From: Trebouxia sp. TZW2008
Taxonomy: Eukaryota; Chlorophyta; Trebouxiophyceae; Trebouxiales; Trebouxiaceae
NCBI GenBank assembly: GCA_002118135.1
Contig: BDIU01000283.1
Coordinates: forward strand, 182,750 to 246,749
Reading direction: 5' to 3'
Length of the DNA: 64,000 bases
The position numbers and the translations under genes are program-made. The number at the start of each line of letters is the position of its first letter. Position 1 is the first letter of the stretch. Of the stretch, positions 13,601 to 24,300 are shown piece after piece. The notes under the pieces were generated by a model that was given only the letters and a program-made list of their open reading frames with translations, searched no databases and was not told the DNA's origin.

Positions 13601-16600
13601 CTCGTCAAAAGCTGTCATTTGCATAATGCAGCATCCGGTTTGCTCCTTCTTGTTGTTCTTTCATGCTTGCAAAGGCAGCAATCATGCTGACACAGCTCTC
13701 AAGGGCTCATTGAGCAATTGCCTGCAGTGGCCAAATGTTGACAGCTTGTGGTGTGATTGATGGCGAGACACGCAGGACTAGAGGCTCAGCTGGTGCACTG
13801 TCGTGGAGCATCTCAACATTGCAGCGCTCGCCCTGAAGATCCTGTGACCAAGGATGCTGGCTTTGTTTGAATGTATATGGCATCCAATGCTGGTGCAGAC
13901 AGCGTACAGCTGTTACTGTCCATTGACAGCACACATGCAGATGCTGTTGCTGTTGATGGTGCTTGAAGTCATGCAAGTTAACGGCACAGTTCTGTTAGCA
14001 CCAAACTACACCAGTGAGCTGGCAGCTGACTGGACTGTCTGGTTGCCCAAATCCGACAAAGTCACAGCAATATGAGCACTGACCAGTGTCTTCTGATTCT
14101 GGGTCCTGCTACCTGGCAGGTCCGTCACTTTCAGCGCCAAGGGTACATCAGCAGAGCTGCTGTGGCTTTTCTTCGCAGCCTGACAGTGATTCAGTCCAAC
14201 AAAATAGCAGCAAAGTGGGAACTTACCAGCGTCTCATGACTCTGAATTTTGCTGCATGGCAGGTCTGTCAGTTTCAGCGCAAAGGGCACATCAGCAGAGC
14301 TGCTGTGGCTCTGCTCATCAGCCCAACAATGGTCGCCCTTTGCAGGACAAAAGCAAAATGGGAACTTACCAGCGTCTTCTGATTCTGAGTTCTGCTGCAT
14401 GGCAGGTCTGTCACTTTCAGCGCCAAGGGTACGTCAGCAGAGCTGTTGTGGCTGTCCCCATCAGCCTGACAGTGGTGCACTTCAGCAAAGGCACCTTTGG
14501 CAGCATAACGCCGCTCCCGGTATGTGTCTGCCTGGAATAGAAACCTGCATGGCAAAACACGCCAATCAGGAACACAGCGGTAGTGGTGTTGTGGATGTCC
14601 CTATCAGCCTGGCACTGATGCATTGCAGCAAAGGCACCTTCGGCCGCATGTTGCCCCTCCCTGTAAGTGTCTGCTTGGAACAGAAAGTTGTGACGCAAAA
14701 GATACCGATCAGGAACATAATGAGAGTAATGTTGTAGCTGTTTTCATCAGCCTGACAGCAGTGCACTGCAGCAGAGGCACCTTTGCCAGCATATCGCTGC
14801 TCAGGGTATGTGTCTGCCAGGAACCTGCATGGCAAAGCACGCTGATCCAGACCCTGATGACAGACATGTTGGCAGCCGTTGGCTGGGCTCTTCAGCAGTA
14901 GCAGCCTTGTCAGAACGGCCCTGAGTCAAGCCAGCAGTGGCGGTGCTGCTATGGTGTGCCAGCTGTACAAAAGGTTGACCACTACACAAGATCTAAGGCA
15001 TACGTCAGTCACTTTAGAAGGATGACTTAGACCTGATGCGCAGCAGCTGCTGAGTCGGCTCTCCAGCAGCAGCAGCAGCCCATTCAGCAAGGCTCTGAGT
15101 TAAGCCAGCATTGGCGGTGCTGCTGAGGTGCTGCTGGACATACTTCAGAGTGGCACATTTTCATTTGCTGCAGACAGGTGACTTAGGCATGATGCAAGGT
15201 TCCCATATACAAGTGTCAGAGCAACTGACCTAGACAGGATACGCAGCAGACGCTGAGTGGGCTCTCCCACAGTTGCGGCCCATTCAGACAGGCCCTGAGT
15301 CAAGCCAGCATTGGCGGTGCTGCTGAGATGCTGCTGCAGGATGCTGGTGGGCTGCTCCTCAGCCAGGTTTGGGTTGATGTAGACGGGGTCTAGCTCACCC
15401 TGCCTGTCTACCAGGAGCTCCAACGCCAGCTGCACCATCTGCACAAGACAAGTATACCTTCAATTGAGTGTACAGCAGATCTCAAGCTTATGGTCAGATT
15501 GAGGTGCTGCTGCAGGATGCTGGTGGGCTGCTCCTCAGCCAGGTTGGGGTTGATGTACACGGGATACAGCTCACCCTGCCTGTCTACCAGCAGTTCCAGT
15601 GGAAGCTGCACCATCTGCACAGGCAAAGCTGTAATTTCTGTGTTGTTACGGTACAATGCAGTGTAGGGCCAGGCAGTGCAGTGTTGCGCTTGCTGGTGAG
15701 CTGGGACTCAGCCAGGCTGGGATTGATGTAAGCGGGGTCCAGCTCACCCTGCCTATCTATCAGCAGCTCAAGCGCCAGCTGCACCATCTGCACACACATG
15801 AGTTTATAGCCCTTGCAGATTGAAATATTGCCTTTTGTTGGCATAGGACTTGGCCAGATTGTTTTGACTCAGGCAGAGTCCAGCACGCCCTACCTGGCTA
15901 CAAGGAGCCCTGACGCCAGCTGCACTGTCTGCACAAGCAGACCATGTACATGGGCAGGTTGAGCAACAGCATGATGCTGGCAACATGACCAGTTTTCAGA
16001 GCTGTGTCCTCTGCTGTCGACAGTGCAGCTATGAGCGAGGTTAGGCTTGATGAAGGCGGAGTCCAGCTCACCCTGCTTGTCTATTGGCAGCTCAAGAGCC
16101 AGGTTCTACTTTTCAACTCACAGCTTCAATGTCAGCGGCTAAATTCAAAAAGCTTACTTGACATCTTCACATGACATATGCAAGTCATTGTGCTGACCTT
16201 TCTGGCTGGCGCAGAAAAAACTTTTTGAGGGATTGAGCCATGCAGAGCATACCAGGAGGTGCCTCCTAGGGTCTTTGTAAATGAACCATTTTGCCCTTTC
16301 ATCCTCCACAGCTGCAGGCTTCTGAGGCAGTTTGAGACCTAAATTTAGCCTTGGGAGGCTCCTTGCAGGTGTCGGTCGTACTTCTTCCTCGCTGCATGAG
16401 GAGCTTGAGATCGACCCGTCATCTTCATCGCTGTTGGAAACATCCAATGACTCAGCTGTGTCATCCTGAGCTTCTTGCTTGCTTCTGTCAGCCTGGGCTT
16501 GGTCCTGTTCACAAATGACACTGGCTTGAGCTGTGTCACAAGCATAATACTAATAATTGATCACAGCTTCCAGCACATGTGCTAGGTGTGCGTGGCCCAA

Positions 16601-18666
16601 GTCTCATCTCGCCATGCTAGCCTGTTCCGAGCACTACGGTATGGACGATTGATGTTCAACTGTTGAAAATTAGACATAACAATGTCATTCCATCTTCCTG
16701 GGGCAACCTTGAGGCTTTGAGCCCTTCACCTGACCAAGCAGCATGATTTGAGGCACCTTCACAAGCATGTTCTGCAGATACTCTGTCGTGCCAAGTTCCC
16801 AATGTGATGAACACATGACGTGCTGAATCTGCCTTGCGAGCATGTCATGCAGAAATGCTATGTTGCAGGGTTGCAACATTACAATGTGGTTGTCCGGCTC
16901 TTATGCGCTGCGCAGATGGCATCAAACAGCATGATGGGCAGCGTGCAAACTGCAAATAAAGAAGAAGCTGGAGGCTGCATGCTTTTTGCAGCGTGAACAG
17001 CAGATGAACTGCCCACATTAGGGATGCATATGTTCAATTGTGATTTGAACCATAGTGAGCTGCAGGCAATATTGAGTGCAGAGAATCACAAAATAATCAG
17101 TGTGTATGTACTTGCACCTGAGCTCTGAGCAGCTGATCGGCATCCTCATTCAGATCCCCAGTAGGCACAAACCCTGCCGGTGCATCCAACTCTCCAAACC
17201 TCTTGTCTGTCGACCCTCTTCCATTGGCAGGCCTAGACCTGCCGAATGGCTGGTTCTCATCTTGAAAGCGGTCTGTGGCCCTGCCAAAGTGGGGATTTGC
17301 ACGGTGTGCTGGAATCTTGGGAGTGTCATTCTCGCTCAGCACGTCTGAGCTGTGGCGGTGAGATGACTGTTGCAATAGCTGCGTCTGCTGATTCAGCAGT
17401 GACCGGGTCACAGACCGCAGGAGACCTTGTGAGGGAGTTCTTTGCAGTGGGGAGGTTGAGGGTGAGTTGACCCCTGATGAGCTAGGGGCACTAGCAGGAA
17501 CGTGCACTGCACCATCCCGAGGCGCTGCATTTGGCTGGACAGTTTCTTGCAAGGCTGTTGCAGCCTGCTTGGAAGGGCTGTTGCTGAGGCTCCTCAGGGC
17601 CCTCGCCTTGCTCGGACTTGGGCTGGCAAGTGACCTGCTTCTGGCTTGCAGGCTGCTATCAGCTATTGCGGGGGCAAGCTTCATTGTTGGAGGTGCTGAG
17701 AGAGGTTGCTGGGACTCAAAGCGCATCTCATCAATCAGGAAGGGCAGCAGCTTCAGGTTGCATAGATGCTGACGTACAGCTTTGCCCTGAAAAGCAACAC
17801 ATCCATCNNTGGTAAGGAAGTGCAGCTTAGGGTTGCATGAATGCTGGTGCACAGCGTTGCCCTGAAAAGCAAACACATCCATCAGCTGTGAGAGATAAAT
17901 CCAGACATACAGCAGCTTCAGGTTGCATAGATGCTGACGTACAGCTTTGCCCTGAAAAGCAACACATCCATCAGCTGCGAGAAACTGGTAAGGAAGTGCA
18001 GCTTAGGGTTGCATGAATGCTGGTGCACAGCGTTGCCCTGAAAAGCAACACATCCATCAGCTGCGAGAAACTGGTAAGGAAGTGCAGCTTAGGGTTGCAT
18101 GAATGGTGGTGCACAACGTTGCCCTGAAAAACAGCACATCCATCAGCTGTGAGAAGTTAATCCAGAATGGCAACAGCTTCAGGTTCTACATGTGCTGGCA
18201 CACAGCATTGCCCTCAAGTGCAAAGCAACCAGCATCTTTCAGACTCCCACTGTATTGGCTTGGAAAACTAGGCAGGCCTGTGACACAGGATCACAAGCAT
18301 AGGCTGCGCTGCAGTGCACACAATGACCAGGTACACTGCAGCGCTACAAAGCACGTTGTCCACATCCTGAAAGAGCCTTCTTTGAGCTGACATCTGCATC
18401 GGTTGTGCTTGAGATGCTGCCATGAGATAGAAGCCACCTGCCTTAGGATGTGCCAGGACCAGCAAGGCCTCCAGATGTTGGCAGCAGACTTTGTGGTCGA
18501 CAAGAGAACTATCTCTGTACGCCTTACAGAATGCCTGAAGATGCTTCAATAAGCGCCTGAACTGCCTGTCATCCTGCAGCAGGGCTTGCAGCTCAAAACG
18601 GCAGCAGCTTGTAAGTGTTTGGCCGATTTCAGGCTGCAACTCTGTTGATTTGCGTGCTTGGAACAC
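10638..18666 (-). CDS. Serine/threonine protein kinase with long N-terminal extension
   Basis: Exons in transcript order: about 18660-18337, 17786-17118, 16504-16253, 15438-15230, (gap), 14527-14415, 13231-13007, 12272-12085, 11506-11284, 10923-10802 and 10665-10638 (stop). Phases close exactly from 14527 to the stop. Kinase landmarks are: glycine loop KGAFAEV, VAIK-type lysine in PLALK, alpha-C glutamate in FNEIGIMQRL, hinge region YLVLTRY, catalytic loop HFDLKCDNVLLD (HFD instead of HRD), metal site ADFGDS, GTECNYSPEML, SDVWLLGCLLFELF and subdomain XI RDPFARPTAADVI. All key Lys/Asp/Asn residues are present, so it should be active. The N-terminal part (HLQAFCKAY, KLLPFLIDEM, then a Ser-rich linker) is unrecognised. 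The 18.66 kb exon has no ATG, so an upstream first exon is missing. One junction (15230 to 14527) does not fit in phase, so at least one exon is missing there. Confidence 0.8.
11560..11690 (-). pseudogene. Decayed copy of the kinase GTE/SPEML exon
   Basis: On the minus strand it reads KMLVTSQEKE, then a stop, then ERTVQGN and DFWLLGCF. These align with MLVTSQEKE, GRIVQGS and DVWLLGC of the functional exon at 11284-11506. The in-frame stop and missing GTE motif show it cannot replace the exon. Confidence 0.75.
12320..12610 (-). repeat. Two inactive copies of the kinase catalytic-loop exon
   Basis: Upstream (in transcript sense) of the functional exon 12085-12272 are two copies. The nearer, about 12330-12443, reads HFDLKCDGVLLD (catalytic Asn to Gly) and then stops. 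The farther, about 12480-12610, reads HFDLQSDNVLLD (catalytic Lys to Gln) and loses homology before DFG. Both retain a gcag-like acceptor ahead of ALSEQ. Confidence 0.85.
13240..13640 (-). repeat. Two copies of the kinase alpha-C/hinge exon
   Basis: Copies of exon 13007-13231 at about 13280-13425 (FNEIGIMQRLREIPGICKL, near-perfect, then diverged) and about 13450-13622 (FGTMQRLKDLPGSCKLHDYG). Each keeps a gcag acceptor, but homology fades before the LCLNIFCQ portion, so neither reaches the donor in frame. Confidence 0.8.
14090..14830 (-). repeat. Five-copy array of the kinase glycine-loop exon
   Basis: Only the copy at 14415-14527 holds both the glycine loop (KGAFAEV) and the lysine (PLALK). 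Two copies on its 3' side (about 14118-14215 and 14250-14350) keep SSADVPLALK or SSADVPFALK but not the loop. Two on its 5' side (about 14570-14690 and 14720-14820) keep EGAFAAM or KGASAAV but lack the lysine. Unit spacing is about 140-150 bp. Confidence 0.8.
14850..16110 (-). repeat. Copies of the kinase N-terminal exon, split into two half-arrays
   Basis: The functional exon 15230-15438 contains MVQLALELLVDRQGELDP and later GLTQGLSEWAA. Its first half recurs upstream at about 15520-15620, 15695-15790, 15870-15930 and 16030-16110, each with QGELD-like sequence. Its second half recurs downstream at about 15030-15130 (GLTQSLAEWAAAAAGEPTQQ) and 14870-14985. As at the coiled-coil exon, 5' copies match the 5' half and 3' copies the 3' half. 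Confidence 0.8.
16565..16890 (-). mobile_element. Non-LTR retrotransposon 3'-end fragment, copy 2
   Basis: Reading on the minus strand gives GSKPQGCPRK, then, after a one-base shift, APGRWNDIVMSNFQQLN and LAWRDETWATHT before a stop. This is the same arrangement as copies 1 and 3. It lies in an intron of the kinase gene. Confidence 0.5.
17785..18230 (-). repeat. Tandem array of exon start GKAVRQHLCNLKLL, with assembly gap
   Basis: Five extra copies of the 5' part of kinase-gene exon 17118-17786 lie immediately upstream, near 17816-17870, 17905-17960, 17992-18048, 18076-18135 and 18170-18215. Each has ttgccctgaaaagca or a close variant, which on the minus strand is acceptor plus exon start. 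Two undetermined bases (17808-17809) sit in the array, so copy number in the assembly may be wrong. Confidence 0.85.
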
Positions 18667-19023
18667 ACCAGAGGAATTTAAGATAATTGCTTATTCAGCA
18701 GCAGCATGCAGACCATCACCTGTTGTGTCTCCTCGGTCGCTACAGCGCTTGACTCTGCTTGTTTAATGCTCTGCTCTGCAACAAGTCATTATTTGCTTTG
18801 CATCCGTGTCATTGTCAAGATGCGCAACAGCCACGCATGTTTGCAGCTCAAGGTCAGCTTACTGTACCTAGCAAGTCTATTGAATTAGGTGTCACAGCGA
18901 TGCCATGCACAATTTGCTCCCTGTACGTGCCAGCATTCCAGTCAGTTGCACGTCTCACCAGAAAAGTTTCTTGTGACTGAGTGCAACATACGGCTACTGA
19001 AGCCTGCGAGCACTTGTGTACAC

Positions 19024-19403
19024 CTGCTAGGAGGCCCCCCCAGTTGCACCCTATGTACTGGTTGTGCATCATTTGCCTCTCTGTGACTGGCTGACACGAC
19101 TGAATCAGCTTGACTGCGTGTGCGTGACAGTGGTGGTGGCACGTGTCTCTGCCATTTATGCTGAAGTACAAAGACAGCCACAGCCAAGGCACCAGTGATC
19201 AGGCCAGCCTGGGCTGTCTCAGTTGAAAAGCCCTCAACAAGCTTCTGTTTTGCTACACTGAAATGACGCTCATGTGCAGGCACTCGTCGAGGTGGCTTGT
19301 GAACTGCTGCAGGTGTTGGGCGGGCAATCTGATCAGTGTCCTCACTTGTGAGATCGGTGTTCGCCTCCATGTGTCGGCACGCGGCAACGCCAGTGCTTTG
19401 CAT
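19024..19403 (-). CDS. Hypothetical exon with one membrane segment
   Basis: An open exon with possible starts at ATG 19403 or ATG 19370 and a donor (gtgtac) after 19024. It encodes an N-terminal polar part, then GLITGALAVAVFVLQH, which looks like a single membrane span, then a basic stretch. It ends in phase 2. I could not join it in phase to the 18.66 kb exon of the kinase gene, so it may be that gene's first exon through a missed intermediate, or a separate small gene. Family not recognised. Confidence 0.4.
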
Positions 19404-20391
19404 ACACTGTCCTGTGTTCAACAGTTATTGCCAGAGCACGGTCGGCGCTGCACCGCAAGCGATATCAAGTTGAGCACTGGCCGAACGAAGCAATTGCAAG
19501 CCTACTCGGCCAACACAAGGTGAGCGCGGCCAATCGCAACGATTGCAGCACGAGTGTCCGCAGCAATGCGTGTGTGCTTGCTGCAAAGTTTTGGTTGCGG
19601 TTGGCAATCTTCAGTGCACGACAGTGTGTTCAGGCGAGTTGCGTTCAATTTGCTGAATCAGAATTCTGAATACAGCAGGGATTTTGGGAAGTACAAGGCA
19701 CTGTGAGTATTCAAGGTGGATAAGCTTCGCTGATTCAAGTTCATTGATTGCGAACGGCACCGCCAGTAACGAAGACACAAAGCATTGGCAATTGCTCGCG
19801 AGCTCTCAATGCAGCTGCTTGTTAAGCGCAGCATGCGCTGCTCGTTAAGCGCAGCATGCACTGCTCCTTAAGCTTGAGCTTAGACATGAGAGCAATGTCA
19901 ACCTTTATGATTTATTGACTCGTTCAATGTCTTCGGATGGAAGAACAGCATCGGGACACAGCTGCATGCAGCGCTTGCCATGGGTTACCAATGCCAAGCC
20001 TGTTCTGCCAGTGCTGCACGATCATCAAATACATGCAAATTTACCCGACTCTACAAACTAGCTCTTACTGTGCACACCTGCAAAATTGGTCCAGTTGGCA
20101 ATACATACAAAGCATGCAAGACCATTGGGCAAGATGTGATCTACTGCATGCTGCTGCTATCATGCTGTGCAAGTTTGCATGACACCACCCATTGATGCAT
20201 GCAATTCTCATGTGAACAGGATTGCTGTCACCTCTTTGCTCATGCACAGGCCTTGATGAACTCTCATACTTACCCTGTTACAGAGCTTGTATGATCATAC
20301 GGTTGCGTCTGTGATCTGTTGTAAAAATGTTACAAGTTTTGGTAGCTGAGGGGATGCCACAATGTAAATTACGTGCTTTTGAGAAGACATG
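19404..20391. other. Intergenic region, no supported gene
   Basis: About 1 kb between the MAPEG gene stop and the 19.4 kb exon, both minus-strand. It holds a small direct duplication near 19,835-19,865 (taagcgcagcatg repeated). Otherwise I see nothing I can support. Confidence 0.5.
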
Positions 20392-21024
20392 CTAGTATCT
20401 GTTCTGGAAGCCATACACCAGATTCAGGACGCTAGCAGCTGTGATTGAGATAAAGGTGCCAGCAAAGCCAATTCCTCTGAAGGGCACTGGGCGAGTGTCT
20501 GGGCTGGATAGCTGATATGCGTGAGACACCCTGGCAATCAGGAATCTGCAACAAGGCGTTGTTAGAGCATGCGTTTCAGTTGTGCTTGAGCAGCCACTGC
20601 AAGCAGAGCTCCTCTATGCAGGGCTTACATGAGACCAAGCCCGTTCAGCACAGAGCTGCTGACGGTCTTGTTGAACTCTAATAGGGCGAACAGCAAAAAG
20701 AAGGCTGCATAGTACTCTGCTAAGTTCGCTTGCGACTGCGCAGACAGTAATGGTTTTATGAATTACACACGGAAAGACCCAGCAACGAGACAGCGGACGT
20801 AGAGACGTGTGTCAGGACAAGATCTAAGATGGCCTCACTCGCACGATGCCCTGCAGCTTAGGGGCGGTGGGTGAGTTTTGATCGCCAAAGAACGCCTTAG
20901 GTCCTTTCTGAAGGCGGTACCAAAATGTACGAAAGGACAGTATTGCAAACAAAGCCCCGACAGCGCCTGCGTACAGGGCAGTCAAGGGCAGGCTGACGGT
21001 GGGGAGACTGTCACGGACCGCCAT
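20392..21024 (-). CDS. MAPEG-family membrane protein (YecN/glutathione-transferase-3-like)
   Basis: Three exons: 21024-20839, 20735-20629 and 20545-20392, phase 0 at the first junction and closing on TAG. About 149 residues, the usual MAPEG size. Exon 1 has a hydrophobic N-terminus (LPLTALYAGAVGALFAIL). Exon 2 has the second-helix signature NLAEYYAAFFLLFALLE. Exon 3 has RVSHAYQL, matching the conserved R-x-x-HA motif of the family. MAPEG proteins are four-helix membrane enzymes of glutathione and eicosanoid metabolism. The YecN branch has no assigned substrate, so none is claimed here. Confidence 0.8.
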
Positions 21025-21345
21025 GCTTCGATGCTAGCTGTTGGCTTTGAGTGTGGCTCTAATGCACACTGACTGGAGAATATTACGCGTTAACGGACGC
21101 GATTCAATGAGTTGATGGCGCATGCTTGCACGCACCGGCTTTGTACTTTGAATCGGTCCTCCGTGGCCACGTACGCTCGGCGTCAACCCGTCAATCAGTG
21201 CTAGAACCGTTTGCTGTACAGATTGCTGTCCTGTCAAGCGCAGTTCCTCGAAAGAGCTCTGAGCAAGCGATCGAGCTTTGCCGGCTGCAAATGGGGCAGC
21301 CGTTTTCAAGCAGCTGACATGTGCTGATCGGAAGGCTCCGGCCAG
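21025..21345. promoter_or_regulatory. Divergent promoter between MAPEG gene and channel gene
   Basis: Only 321 bases separate the two start codons, so both 5' UTRs and a shared promoter must fit here. I do not see a clear TATA box. The assignment rests on gene arrangement alone. Confidence 0.5.
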
Positions 21346-24300
21346 ATGGACAAAAAAGACGGTCAGGGATTGGACTTGGAGGAAGTACTGATATCTTCAC
21401 GAGCTACGGATGAAGACCTGGAGGCCGGCTTGTTGAATAGCAGCAGTGACGCAGTCGACAGTCAAGGCAAGATCTTGGAAACGCAGAAGCAGCGCTCTTC
21501 TGTCAAGCGGAATGTCTCTGAGCTGGGTCAAAGGGTCCGAGAGTCTTTCAAAGGTCAGTCAGATGCGCCAGTTGCTGGCCCATCGAAGCCTGCGGCGTCT
21601 GCGCATCCGGTACCACCAAAGAGCGCTATGAAACGGCAAGCCGGTGAGCGGACTGAAGTTGCCAGTTTGAAGTTTTCTTGTTGATTCTGGCTGGCTTACA
21701 CCCACAGTGTCGTGCCAGAACGCGGTTTTGCAGTTGCGTGCTCAGATGCAAGCTGTCTGCATGCCAACACCGCATTCAAGCAATATTCCTGATATAACTG
21801 GTTCACTGCAGGGTTTCAACCACTCAACACTAGCAGTCCCGGTGGTTCAGTGACTGGTAAGATATTAGTTTCGTTCTCTGCGCTTGTCAAGAACAAAACA
21901 GCATCCTTAGAAGAGGGCTGCAGATGCCACTGTCTGAGACTGAGCAGCCTGTTCGACTGTCTGTCGTAGGTGCGCCTGCGCTTGGATCACCTTTGGACAA
22001 TCTGCCAGCAGTGCCAAGGAGTGATCATGCCAGATCATTCTTTCCTGCTGTGGGCAAATCTTGGGAAGAGAGGCAGCAGCAGGTGTGTGGTCAGCTCACG
22101 CTCAAACCTTCTTGTGATTTGCCAGGCGCTATGTAATGCCAGCAGCCTATGCATTGCGTAGCTGGCAATCATTTGCAGCACGCTGGCTTGTGCGCTGTGT
22201 TTGGAGCACCAGCATGGTTGATCACTTCAAGCTGCATGCAGTGCCCGTGTATATGCTGTGCCTGTGAGTTGTGGTGCTGTATGCACACATTGCATCAGGT
22301 TTTGAGACTCTTCCATTGCTTGCCATTCTGGCTCATGTTCTTCACTCTGCCAAGGGACTACAGCCTTGTTCTGTACGCAATGAAGTTTCAGAGAGCATGA
22401 CTTACCCCTCCAAGTAATGTCCTGTTCCAGGCTGCCAGTAGCGGGGAGGGCATAGAGCTTGGCACAACAGGACGTGGTGCCAAATTTGCAGACACAGCGG
22501 AGTCGCCAGTAGCATTCAGGTGAAAACCTGCCTGCAGATCACAGCACAGGACTGCTGCATAGTGCACAGCACAACAAACAGCTGTACTTGGCATGCGCAC
22601 CAGATCATAACATCATCGTAGCATCTGATTATTGCATGGTTCTGTATTAGATACAGTCTAATCTGTTCTCAAAATCTCATGCACTTGCCAATCTAGCCAT
22701 GTCCCATGCACCATGGCTGAGCAGGCAATCTCTTAGGACCAGGTGGTTTCATCTGTACGCCTGCTTTTTTAGTATGCTTTATGTTTGTGATGTCTGTGCT
22801 GTGATCAATGCTGCCCAGCTACTGTATGAATGACGGTGAACACAGAATTGCTGCTGCTGGAAGGAATCAATGAGTTAGGCAGAGCAGGCAGGGCTCAGAT
22901 GCAGCTGATATCCTGGCTTCAAAAGAAACTGTCGCCAAGTTTGCAATCAAAATACTATTCTTACAAAGGAAAGACCTTAAATGCAGAATTGCTGCTTCCG
23001 GAGGGGATAAACGTTTCAGGCAGAGCAGACTTGGCTCAGATGCAGCTGATACCCTGGCTTCAGAAGAAGAGGAGGAGGACTTCCCAAACTTTGATAAGCC
23101 AACTAGAATAGAGCAGGAAGGCAGTGATGTGGACCCAGATCCTGGTGACAGATTGTCGGTGAGCCTAAAGTGGCCGAGCACAGTGATGATCTGTCCCTTG
23201 GTTATTTACAGGCATGCATTCAAGGGTATTTGCATCCAGAATGTGATTCAGGGAGTTGATAAGCTCAAGAAGTGCCTAAAGCCATTCGCAAAATTGGCAT
23301 TTGACTACGTCCTCGCATCCAACTGCATGTGCTGTCATCCAGCATGCTATCTAGTATTACATGTGGTCAGCTTTGCATGTGGTCAGCACTACAAGCGCCA
23401 AGGAGACATCTGGTCAGACTTAGATATGGCATGCCTTGTACACGCTGTAAGCAGCTTGTCTCCCTGCAATGCATGTCATACAGCCACTGCTAGCATCATT
23501 CAGTCAGCACCTTGCGCTTGCATGAATGAACTGCGGTTGTTGACAACCTCACAGGCATTTGTGTGATCTTTGAGACATGCGAGATTGGGCCTAGTGTGAG
23601 GTGTGCAAACAGCTGTTTTCTTGTAGTCATTGCCGACCTGCATACATACACCACATGTACCAGCAGCAGCTTTTAGGTGCACCAATAATTCCATCGATGT
23701 CACCTCAGTGCCTTTTTGGCTGCCCATTCGTGTCTAGACTTCCACAACAAAACCCGGCTCTGCAACATCTCATGCATCGTCCATTTTGCATTATATGTAA
23801 ACTAGAGGCATGAGTCGTCAGCGACAGCATTTGTCCTGCAATGCACACTGAGCTTTCTGCTTTGTAGCCTGCCAAAGAACTTGTACACAAATGAAGGCTA
23901 CTGCTGCAGCATTGAGCATGCAGCAGGAAGAGATATACATGAGTGTTTTAAGGTTCTTAGCAAATTCAGAGCATGGGTGACATCAATCTCAACATCTGCA
24001 TATTGTGAAGCCCACTGGGTCTGCGGTAGACTGTACTGGGAATATGCAGAATAATGCTTCTGCAGAGCACAGGCTTACCTCAGGGGATCACCACTTTGTG
24101 TCTTGCTTGCAGGAAGCTGACCAGAATGATGATGTAGAGGAGGATTTGACAGTGACGCACAGGAAGCACTTGCGCTTCTTTGGCATACGCTGGAGATACT
24201 GGCGCATGAGCATAGCAGTGCTGATCAGTGTCTGCTTTGCTGTGGCCGGCATTCTGCTTCATAACAAAGCCAGGGGTCTGGTAAGCCTTGCATATAGCAA

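Noticed and set aside
17097..18666. Treating the 17-18.7 kb exons as a separate gene from the kinase
   Set aside because: The exons 18337, 17786-17118, 16504-16253 and 15438 join in phase 0 in sequence, so a single gene is more economical. The alternative cannot be fully excluded.
23129..23566. Plus-strand Cys-rich frame as a separate small gene
   Set aside because: It begins in channel exon 23020-23158 and runs through its donor into the intron. The Cys content is that of translated intron.
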